From assembly GCA_023389595.1 (NCBI GenBank), contig JAEWEF010000003.1, forward strand, positions 1 through 7,387: a DNA stretch of 7,387 nt. The letters run 5' to 3'. Source of the DNA: Fusobacteriota bacterium. GTDB lineage: Bacteria; Fusobacteriota; Fusobacteriia; Fusobacteriales; Fusobacteriaceae. Of the stretch, positions 1 through 5,875 are shown in pieces (the first letter of the stretch is position 1; every line of letters begins with the position of its first letter). The notes below the pieces were generated by a model that worked only from the letters and a program-made list of their open reading frames with translations, was not told the DNA's origin and searched no databases. Both the position numbers and the translations under genes were made by a program.

Positions 1-1020
1 AGAAATAATGTTGTCGATCCAGTTGCTGAAATAAATAAATATGGTGTCGACGCACTGAGATATTTTTTGATGAGGGAAGCAAACTTTGCATCTGACGGAG
101 ATTATTCTAGAAATGCTATCGAAAATAGAATAAATTCGGATTTAGCTAACGATCTTGGTAACTTATTAAATAGAACTCTTGGTATGTATAAAAAATATTT
201 CGATGCAACAATTCAAAAAAGTGGAGACTTTTCTAATTTAGACAAAGAAATAATTTCACTTTTTGACGAAACAATAATTTCTGCCGAAGAATTTATGTAC
301 ATGTTTGAATATTCTAAAGCCCTTGAAATTATATGGAAATTTATTTCAAGAATGAATAAGTATATAGACGAAACAACACCTTGGATATTATGTAAAGACG
401 AGAATAAAAAACAGGAGCTAGCAACAGTTATGAATATTCTTGTGGAATCTCTTTATAAAATTGCTTTTATGATATATCCTTTTATGCCAGACTCTGCACA
501 AAAAATGATAAACCAACTAGGATTTGATATAAATGTTGAAGATCTGAAAATAGATAACATAAAATCTTGGAATATTTTTAAGGAAAATCACAAACTTGGA
601 GAAGCTAAACCCATCTTCCCTAGAATAGAAAAAGAAGTGACAAAAAAAGAAATCAAACAAGAAATTAAGAAAGAGAAAAAAGAGATTAAAAAAAGTGAAA
701 TAGAAATTGATACTTTTTCAAAAGTTGATATATCAGTTGTAGAAATTTTAGAAGTTGAAAAAGTTGAAGGGGCAGATAAATTACTTAAATTTAAAGTTTT
801 CGATGGAGAAAATGAAAGACAAATTATCTCTGGTATAGCAAAATATTATAAAAATCTCGATGAATTACAAGGTAAAAAAATACTTGCAGTAGTAAATTTA
901 AAACCTGTAAAACTTAGAGGAATTCTTTCACAGGGTATGCTACTTACAACAGAAGACAAAGGCAATGTAGAACTTATATTTGTAAATAACAATATCACTG
1001 CTGGATCAAAAATTTCTTAA
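1..1020 (+). CDS. metG: Methionyl-tRNA synthetase, C-terminal part (5' end outside window)
   Basis: This cytoplasmic enzyme charges tRNA(Met) with methionine using ATP. The frame is open from base 1, giving 339 visible residues and a TAA stop; an apparent TTG start at 67 is internal. The first residues, RNNVVDPVAEINKYGVDALR, are what follows the KMSKS catalytic loop in MetG, so the Rossmann catalytic domain lies outside the window. Next come the helical anticodon-binding domain (about residues 25-205, with the family-typical TTPWILCKDE stretch), a Lys/Glu-rich linker (about 210-236) and a C-terminal OB-fold tRNA-binding domain of the Trbp111/EMAPII type (about 240-339, with ADKLLKF, RQIISGIA and NLKPVKLRG). 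This is the long MetG form; in the family the C-terminal domain aids tRNA binding and often dimerisation. The gene converges on hppA across a shared terminator. Identification is secure. Confidence 0.97.
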   Translation, partial: RNNVVDPVAEINKYGVDALRYFLMREANFASDGDYSRNAIENRINSDLANDLGNLLNRTLGMYKKYFDATIQKSGDFSNLDKEIISLFDETIISAEEFMYMFEYSKALEIIWKFISRMNKYIDETTPWILCKDENKKQELATVMNILVESLYKIAFMIYPFMPDSAQKMINQLGFDINVEDLKIDNIKSWNIFKENHKLGEAKPIFPRIEKEVTKKEIKQEIKKEKKEIKKSEIEIDTFSKVDISVVEILEVEKVEGADKLLKFKVFDGENERQIISGIAKYYKNLDELQGKKILAVVNLKPVKLRGILSQGMLLTTEDKGNVELIFVNNNITAGSKIS

Positions 1021-1042
1021 AATTATAAATAATTTTTCATAA

Positions 1043-1070
1043 AAAAGCACCTCAAAAATGAGGTGCTTTT
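1043..1070. terminator. Bidirectional rho-independent terminator between metG and hppA
   Basis: An uninterrupted 12-bp stem closes on an AAAA loop. The GC-containing core is GCACCTCA (1047-1054) paired with TGAGGTGC (1059-1066), extended by four A-T pairs at the base. A T-rich tract follows on the plus strand, and the A run at 1041-1046 reads as a U tract on the minus strand. It starts 22 bases after the metG stop and ends 3 bases before the hppA stop codon (1074-1076), so it fits a terminator used from both directions. Confidence 0.92.
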
Positions 1071-1073
1071 ATT

Positions 1074-3089
1074 TTACATAAATTTAACAAATAGTGGTAC
1101 TAATACTAGAGCAACTATAGACATTAATTTTATTAAAATATTTAGAGATGGTCCAGATGTATCCTTAAACGGATCCCCTACTGTATCTCCAACAACAGCA
1201 GCTTTATGTCTTTCTGATCCTTTAGAATCTCCTTTATATCCAGCTTCTATTTGTTTTTTACCATTATCCCAAGCTCCACCAGAGTTAGCCATCATTATAG
1301 CCATTAAAACACCAGTCACTAAAGACCCTGCAAGTAATCCTCCTAAAGCTTTTACAGAGAATAACCCAACTAATACAGGTATTATAACCGCAGTAACACC
1401 TGGTAATACCATTTGTTTTAAAGATGAACGAGTAGATATAGCAACACATCTCTTATAATCTGGTTTTTGAGTTCTTTCCATAATTCCTGGAAATTCTCTA
1501 AATTGTCTTCTAACTTCTTCTACCATTTCTATAGCCGCTTTACCAACCGCTGTCATAGTTAATGCTGAGAATAAGAAAGTTAGCATTCCACCTATAAATA
1601 ATCCTGCTATAACTTCAGGCTCAGTAATATCTATTACTAAATGTTCTGCTGTTAATTTATTTACTGCTTCTTTATACGCAGCAAATAGAGATAAAGCTGT
1701 TAAAGCTGCAGAACCTATCGCAAATCCTTTTCCAACTGCCGCTGTAGAGTTACCAACAGCATCTAGTTTATCAGTAGTTTCCCTTACTTCATGTGGAAGT
1801 TCAGACATTTCTGCTATACCTCCAGCGTTGTCAGCAACTGGTCCGTAAGCGTCAACTGCAACGACCATTCCTGTAGTTGCAAGCATACCAACTGCTGCTA
1901 TAGCTATACCATATAACCCTGCTGTTTTGAAAGAAATCATTATAGCTGCAGCTATTATTATTAATGGAGCAACTGTAGATTCCATCCCAACTGCTAACCC
2001 TTCTATTATAGCTGTTGCTGCACCAGTTCCAGCAGCATCAGAAACTCTGTTTACAGCTTTTCTTCCAGTGTCTGTATACATTCCAGTGAAATAAGCTATT
2101 AATATACCAGCAACTAATCCAGCACATATTGCATAAAATACTCCAGTAGGTAAAGAAAGGTATTTAATAACTCCAAATGAAGCAATTATAGTAAGTATTC
2201 CAGCTATTATTGTTCCACCCTCTAATTTGCTGTGTACTTTATTTGCGTCGTTAGTTTTAACAGTTAATGTAGCTATTATTGATGCAAAAATACCTAATCC
2301 AGAAATAAATATTGGTGCAACAGCATAAGAAAATTTATCTGCACTATCCATAAGTAAAGCAAGTGTTATAGTTGCTATTATAGACCCAACATATGATTCG
2401 AATAAATCTGCTCCCATTCCTGCAACGTCACCAACATTATCTCCAACGTTATCAGCTATTGTAGCTGGGTTTCTAGGGTCATCTTCAGGTATTCCTGCTT
2501 CTACTTTACCAACAAGGTCAGCCCCGACATCGGCTGCTTTTGTATATATTCCTCCTCCAACTCTTGCAAAAAGAGCTATAGATGATGCCCCCATTCCAAA
2601 TCCTGTAACATTTTCAAAATTAATACCAACATAATTCATGAAAAGTAATATTGCAGAAAGCATTATCATTCCTAGTCCAACAACAGTAAGCCCCATAACT
2701 GCTCCACCAGAGAAAGCAACATTCAACGCTTTAGCAAGTCCACCTTCTTTTGCAGCTATAGCTGTTCTTCCGTTTGCTTTTGTAGCAATTCTCATCCCTA
2801 CATTACCAGCAATGGCAGATGTTATAGCTCCTAATACAAATGATATTGCTGTAATAGGATTAATAAATATACCTAAAGCTACTGCAACTAAAATTACGAA
2901 CCATATAAGAATTTTGTACTCAGCAGTTAAGAAAGCCATAGCTCCCTCTCTTATAGCCCCTGTAATCTCTTCTACTTTTGGTATATTAATTTCGTAAGAT
3001 TGTACTCTTTTAGCATAATAAAAAGCTGCTATTAGAGATATGAATCCACTTATAACACCAAAAATTAATGCTTGTTCCATTAAATTCAT
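1074..3089 (-). CDS. hppA: Membrane-bound, K+-dependent ion-pumping pyrophosphatase (probably Na+)
   Basis: This integral membrane enzyme hydrolyses pyrophosphate to phosphate and uses the energy to pump Na+ and/or H+ out of the cell. The 671-residue product has many hydrophobic segments, as expected for the roughly 16-helix family. Signature motifs are intact: DVGADLVGKVE (187-197), IPEDDPRNP (200-208), DNVGDNVGD (213-221) and GDTVGDPFKDTSGP (634-647). The stretch GNSTAAVGKG (446-455) has Ala450 and Gly453, where K+-independent enzymes carry Lys and Thr, so K+ dependence is inferred. Glu231 in DLFES is the gate glutamate at the position used by Na+-pumping members, although some bacterial H+ pumps share it, so the pumped ion is less certain. 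The start is set by GGAGGA five bases upstream; Met4 is too far from it. The gene has its own promoter and ends at the terminator shared with metG. Confidence 0.96.
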   Translation of the reverse strand: MNLMEQALIFGVISGFISLIAAFYYAKRVQSYEINIPKVEEITGAIREGAMAFLTAEYKILIWFVILVAVALGIFINPITAISFVLGAITSAIAGNVGMRIATKANGRTAIAAKEGGLAKALNVAFSGGAVMGLTVVGLGMIMLSAILLFMNYVGINFENVTGFGMGASSIALFARVGGGIYTKAADVGADLVGKVEAGIPEDDPRNPATIADNVGDNVGDVAGMGADLFESYVGSIIATITLALLMDSADKFSYAVAPIFISGLGIFASIIATLTVKTNDANKVHSKLEGGTIIAGILTIIASFGVIKYLSLPTGVFYAICAGLVAGILIAYFTGMYTDTGRKAVNRVSDAAGTGAATAIIEGLAVGMESTVAPLIIIAAAIMISFKTAGLYGIAIAAVGMLATTGMVVAVDAYGPVADNAGGIAEMSELPHEVRETTDKLDAVGNSTAAVGKGFAIGSAALTALSLFAAYKEAVNKLTAEHLVIDITEPEVIAGLFIGGMLTFLFSALTMTAVGKAAIEMVEEVRRQFREFPGIMERTQKPDYKRCVAISTRSSLKQMVLPGVTAVIIPVLVGLFSVKALGGLLAGSLVTGVLMAIMMANSGGAWDNGKKQIEAGYKGDSKGSERHKAAVVGDTVGDPFKDTSGPSLNILIKLMSIVALVLVPLFVKFM

Positions 3090-3094
3090 TTTAA

Positions 3095-3100
3095 TCCTCC
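3095..3100 (-). promoter_or_regulatory. hppA ribosome binding site
   Basis: GGAGGA on the minus strand lies 5 bases before the ATG at 3089-3087. It favours this start over the ATG three codons further in, which would be 14 bases from the site. Confidence 0.85.
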
Positions 3101-3125
3101 ATATTATTTTTTTTCTAACTTTATA

Positions 3126-3154
3126 ATTATAAGTTTTTTTTAAAAATTTATCAA
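3126..3154 (-). promoter_or_regulatory. Sigma-70-type promoter for hppA
   Basis: On the minus strand, TTGATA (3149-3154, five of six matches to the -35 consensus) is followed after exactly 17 bases by a perfect TATAAT -10 box (3126-3131). Transcription would start near 3119, giving a leader of about 30 bases before the hppA ATG. The -35 box starts 3 bases after the apbE stop codon. The spacer contains eight consecutive A residues. AT-rich DNA gives chance matches, but consensus boxes, ideal spacing and an intergenic location directly before a gene together make this convincing. Confidence 0.8.
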
Positions 3155-3157
3155 GTA

Positions 3158-4177
3158 TTATTTGTTTTGCTTTGGATCATCAATTTTAAAACCTGAACTT
3201 TTATGAATGTTATTTTTACCATCCACTATCAAAACTTCTAGGTCATTATTTTTTTCTACATATTCTAAAACTTTATCTATATCCATAAGAAAAAAACAAG
3301 TTGAATACATATCTGCTTTAAATGCTCCATCACATATAACTACTACCATTTTTTTATCTTTGATAGGAAATCCAGTTTCTAAATCAAGTATATGATGATA
3401 TTTTTCTCCGTCAATTTCTACATAAGTTTGATAATCTCCAGAAACTCCCATAGATTTACCATCAAGTTTTATGGTTCCAAAAATTTTGCTGTTGTCATCC
3501 GGATCTTCTACTCCTATAACCCAAGCATTTCCATTAGGTTTAGTTCCTATGCTATCTATGCTTGAAATTGCAGTTATTAAAGCATGTTTTATCCCTTCAT
3601 CTTCTATTACTTTTTTCGCTCTCTCTATTGCATAACCCTTGATAAAAGATCCAGTATCTATTTCTTTTACTGGTTTTTCATAATAGAGTTTATCTCCTTC
3701 AATTTTTACGAGAGAATAATCTATATTTCTTTTTACGTAATCTATTTCTTTTTGAGTGGGAACTTTTAGATTGGGTAAATCTATTTTTTCATCTACAAAT
3801 CCCCAAAGATCCATTAATGGTGCTATGGTTATATCGTATTTGTGTCCGCTTAACTCATATATTTTAGATAACTCTTCAAATAAATATTTTCCTTCATCAT
3901 CTAAAATTATACTATTCTTAATTCCGTTATTTAAAGCGTATATGTCACTTTTAGGATTTTTACTGTTATATTTTTCGTCTATTCTTTGCATTTCATCGAA
4001 CGCTTTATCAATAGCTCGTTTTGCTTTTGAAGTGTCATTTTCATATATCATTATTTTGATATATGTTCCAAAAGCAAATCTTGAATCTTCTATTTTTTCT
4101 AATTGTTTTTCAGAACAAGAAATGAATAAAAATAAAGAAAATATTATTATAAATATATTTTTTTTATTTATCTTCAT
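3158..4177 (-). CDS. apbE: ApbE-family FAD:protein FMN transferase, predicted lipoprotein
   Basis: ApbE enzymes take FMN from FAD and attach it to a Ser/Thr of target proteins such as the Rnf and Nqr subunits and extracytoplasmic flavoproteins, outside the inner membrane. The 339-residue product opens with a lysine-rich segment and a hydrophobic stretch ending in FISC, so Cys21 is the likely lipidated residue; Phe at -3 is not the commonest lipobox. Family landmarks are FGTYIKI (36-42), SFIKGYA (177-183), HHILDLETGFP (261-271, the equivalent of H-DP-TGYP) and ADMYST (288-293), where Asp289 and Thr293 match the Mg2+-binding pair. The usual Gly-Gly of the flavin-binding turn is Ser205-Ser206 here. 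The start overlaps the rpoZ end by 14 bases and its best Shine-Dalgarno match (GGAAGG) is 11 bases away, which suggests translational coupling. No target protein is encoded in the window. Confidence 0.92.
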   Translation of the reverse strand: MKINKKNIFIIIFSLFLFISCSEKQLEKIEDSRFAFGTYIKIMIYENDTSKAKRAIDKAFDEMQRIDEKYNSKNPKSDIYALNNGIKNSIILDDEGKYLFEELSKIYELSGHKYDITIAPLMDLWGFVDEKIDLPNLKVPTQKEIDYVKRNIDYSLVKIEGDKLYYEKPVKEIDTGSFIKGYAIERAKKVIEDEGIKHALITAISSIDSIGTKPNGNAWVIGVEDPDDNSKIFGTIKLDGKSMGVSGDYQTYVEIDGEKYHHILDLETGFPIKDKKMVVVICDGAFKADMYSTCFFLMDIDKVLEYVEKNNDLEVLIVDGKNNIHKSSGFKIDDPKQNK

Positions 4178-4382
4178 AGTCTATCTTGCCTTCCAATATT
4201 TCTTTAAAAACTTTTTGCATATCAGTTGTTTTTCTTCCACTTTTTAATGTAACAGTTTCTAATTTTGCTTTTTCAGCTCTATCTTTAGCTATTTCTCTAG
4301 ATCTTGCCCCCGAAACTATGGTAAGAATATATTTGTTAGGTATTTTTTCTAGTAATGAGTCGTATGTAATATCATTTTTCAT
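4164..4382 (-). CDS. rpoZ: DNA-directed RNA polymerase omega subunit
   Basis: Omega is the small accessory subunit that binds the beta-prime C-terminal region and helps its folding and assembly into core polymerase. The 72-residue product begins with ITYDSLLEKIPNKYILTIV and has the family's conserved turn SGARSREIAKD (24-34). It ends with RKTTDMQKVFKEILEGKI, the equivalent of the DKTT-ALREI-G-I block. Length is typical of short omegas (about 65-75 residues in Firmicutes and relatives, about 90 in E. coli). The N-terminal Met-Ala-Arg motif that forms part of ppGpp site 1 in proteobacterial omega is absent. The gene starts 2 bases after the gmk stop, uses an AAAGGAG site inside the gmk end, and overlaps apbE by 14 bases at its own end. 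Confidence 0.93.
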   Translation of the reverse strand: MKNDITYDSLLEKIPNKYILTIVSGARSREIAKDRAEKAKLETVTLKSGRKTTDMQKVFKEILEGKIDYEDK

Positions 4383-4384
4383 CT

Positions 4385-4942
4385 TTATTCTCCTTTACCA
4401 TTTATTATATTTATAAGGTCGTTACAAGCCTGCTCTATAGTATGATTTACTATCGTGCAATCATAATATTTTTCATAAGAAAGTTCGTCGATAGAATTTT
4501 TTAATCGAAGTGCTATCGTGTCTTCTTTATCGGTATTTCTATTTCTCAGTCTGTGTTCAAGAATTTCCACATTAGGAGTTTTAAAAAATATAAGTTTTGC
4601 ATCAGGATATATCTTTTTTACTTGCAGTCCACCTTGAACATCAATTTCCAAAATAACTTTTTCTCCTCTAGAAATTCTGTTCTCAACTTCCGACTTTAAA
4701 GTTCCATAATAATTTCCATGTACATTTGCATATTCTACAAATTGATTTTCTTCTATATTCTTTTTAAATTCCTCAACAGTTAAAAAATAATAATCAACAC
4801 CATCTATTTCTCCAACTCTAGGTTTTCTACTAGTAGCAGAGATAGAAAGATTTATTCCTAAAGTTTCTCTCACTATTTTACAAACTGTTGATTTCCCTGC
4901 TCCACTTGGACCTGAAACTACATATAGTCTACCTTTAGACAT
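4385..4942 (-). CDS. gmk: Guanylate kinase
   Basis: This cytoplasmic enzyme phosphorylates GMP or dGMP with ATP to give GDP or dGDP, an essential step toward GTP, dGTP and (p)ppGpp. The 185-residue product has the P-loop GPSGAGKST (11-19), the GMP-binding region SRKPRVGEIDGVDYYF (38-53), FVEYANVHGNYYGT (68-81), EIDVQGG (99-105) and the mobile lid RLRNRNTDKEDTIALRL (131-147). It is slightly shorter than the E. coli enzyme (about 207 residues) but complete, with nothing missing from the core. The start is fixed by AGGAG six bases upstream, which overlaps the TAG stop of yicC. It sits between yicC and rpoZ, a grouping also known from Firmicutes. Confidence 0.97.
   Translation of the reverse strand: MSKGRLYVVSGPSGAGKSTVCKIVRETLGINLSISATSRKPRVGEIDGVDYYFLTVEEFKKNIEENQFVEYANVHGNYYGTLKSEVENRISRGEKVILEIDVQGGLQVKKIYPDAKLIFFKTPNVEILEHRLRNRNTDKEDTIALRLKNSIDELSYEKYYDCTIVNHTIEQACNDLINIINGKGE
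4390..4396 (-). promoter_or_regulatory. rpoZ ribosome binding site inside the gmk 3' end
   Basis: AAAGGAG on the minus strand lies 7 bases before the rpoZ ATG. It is formed by the last gmk codons (GGT AAA GGA GAA, then TAA), so ribosomes finishing gmk uncover and then feed the rpoZ start. Confidence 0.85.
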
Positions 4943-4948
4943 TTCTTG

Positions 4949-4953
4949 CTCCT
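4949..4953 (-). promoter_or_regulatory. gmk ribosome binding site overlapping the yicC stop
   Basis: AGGAG on the minus strand lies 6 bases before the gmk ATG. Its first two bases are also the last two of the yicC TAG stop codon, consistent with coupled translation of the two genes. Confidence 0.8.
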
Positions 4954-5830
4954 ATTCAATATTCATAATTTGTTCTCTTATTTTTTCGAGTTCATTCTTA
5001 CTATCAACTACAATTTTTGATATTTCGTACATATTGGATTTTACACCCATAGTATTTAACTCTCTAAACGCTTCTTGAATTATAAAATCTATTTTTTTTC
5101 CTATTACATTTTCTTTAGAATTCATTTCAGAGTAAAGTTGATCTAAATGACTTTCAAATCTTGAAATTTCTTCAGAAATATCAACTCTATCACTATATAT
5201 TAAAACTTCTTTTAATATATCCTCCTCAGAAATTCTTATATTAAATTCAATTTTATTGATATTTTCTAAAAGTTTATTTTTATGTTTTTCTACAACAAGA
5301 GTCTTAAATTCTTTAATTTTTTCAATATTAATTTTTAATTTGTCAAGTTGATCTATAAAGTATGGTCTTAACCTTTCTCCTTCTTGATTTTTAGTTTCTA
5401 AAAATTTTGTCAATAATTCATCCAATTTTTTTTCTATAAAAATTTTGTATTCATCTTCATCAATTTCATTTTCTTCTTTTTGTATTACAGAAAAATTTTT
5501 GATTAAAATATCAAGTTTACTAGTAAATTTTTCGTCAAACGATTTTTCTATTTCATTTAATAATGACATGCCACTGATTGCAAGTGCCTTGTCATAATTT
5601 ATCTGTTTGTAACTTTCTCTTTTATCAATGAAGTCTATTCTTAAATCTACAGAACCTCTTGTTACATATTCTGAAACTTTTAGTCTTATATTATTTTCTA
5701 AAAAATTTAAATTATATGGCATTTTTATTTTTAACGCTAGATTTTTATTATTAACACTTTTAATTTCTAAATTTGATCTAAAAATATCATCCTCATAAGA
5801 AATCCTAGCGTACCCGGTCATACTCCTCAT
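4952..5830 (-). CDS. yicC: YicC/YloC-family endoribonuclease
   Basis: YicC proteins were long annotated as stress-induced proteins of unknown function. E. coli YicC is now described as an endoribonuclease that acts on small RNAs, and the family forms oligomers. The 292-residue product shows the N-terminal signature MRSMTGYAR (1-9), EIKSVNNKN (22-30) and RGSVDLRIDF (58-67). The middle (about 100-200) is rich in Lys and Glu and predicted helical. The conserved C-terminal DUF1732 block carries DRVDISEEISRFESHL (214-229), IGKKIDFIIQEAFRELNT (243-260) and LEKIREQIMNIE (281-292). Length matches the family (about 290). AGGAGG four bases before the ATG supports this start; Met4 is also possible, but homologues begin a few residues before SMTG. 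It is first in the tight yicC-gmk-rpoZ-apbE run. The substrate here is unknown. Confidence 0.93.
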   Translation of the reverse strand: MRSMTGYARISYEDDIFRSNLEIKSVNNKNLALKIKMPYNLNFLENNIRLKVSEYVTRGSVDLRIDFIDKRESYKQINYDKALAISGMSLLNEIEKSFDEKFTSKLDILIKNFSVIQKEENEIDEDEYKIFIEKKLDELLTKFLETKNQEGERLRPYFIDQLDKLKINIEKIKEFKTLVVEKHKNKLLENINKIEFNIRISEEDILKEVLIYSDRVDISEEISRFESHLDQLYSEMNSKENVIGKKIDFIIQEAFRELNTMGVKSNMYEISKIVVDSKNELEKIREQIMNIE

Positions 5831-5834
5831 GTTG

Positions 5835-5840
5835 CCTCCT
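5835..5840 (-). promoter_or_regulatory. yicC ribosome binding site
   Basis: A perfect AGGAGG on the minus strand lies 4 bases before the yicC ATG. The spacing is a little short, but the Met4 alternative would be 13 bases away, which is worse. Confidence 0.8.
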
Positions 5841-5852
5841 GAATTTATGCAA

Positions 5853-5870
5853 GGGCGTTTAATAACGCCC
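5853..5870 (-). other. GC-rich hairpin between rpoC and yicC
   Basis: A perfect 7-bp stem, GGGCGTT paired with AACGCCC, closes on a 4-base loop. It lies 5 bases after the rpoC stop and 12 bases before the yicC Shine-Dalgarno. It is one of the most GC-rich short stretches in the window. The bases that follow in the direction of transcription (TTGCATAAATTC) are not a U tract, so it is not a standard rho-independent terminator. It may be a weak attenuator, an RNase processing site, or a 3'-end stabiliser of the long rpoC message. Confidence 0.6.
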
Positions 5871-5875
5871 GTACA

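Noticed and set aside
67..69. TTG as a possible start of a separate small protein at the left edge
   Set aside because: The frame is open back to base 1 and upstream codons match MetG just after KMSKS, so this is an internal leucine codon.
1063..1458. Open plus-strand frame of 131 codons opposite the hppA 3' end
   Set aside because: It is antisense to the highly conserved hppA sequence, starts inside the terminator stem, has no ribosome binding site and resembles no family.
2638..2997. Open plus-strand frame of 119 codons opposite the hppA 5' half
   Set aside because: Antisense shadow of a conserved, strongly coding gene; its Ala/Ile/Pro-rich content mirrors the hydrophobic codons of hppA.
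3090..3157. Terminator between apbE and hppA
   Set aside because: The only inverted repeat is all A/T apart from one G-C pair and overlaps the promoter; there is no GC stem followed by a U tract.
3756..4247. Open plus-strand frame of 163 codons opposite apbE and the rpoZ end
   Set aside because: Antisense to apbE and rpoZ. Its Phe/Ile/Ser-rich, apparently membrane-like composition is what the reverse complement of Lys/Asn/Glu-rich AT-biased genes gives, and no Shine-Dalgarno was seen.
5853..5870. Rho-independent terminator after rpoC
   Set aside because: The stem is good, but there is no run of U after it in the direction of transcription, so it was recorded only as a hairpin.
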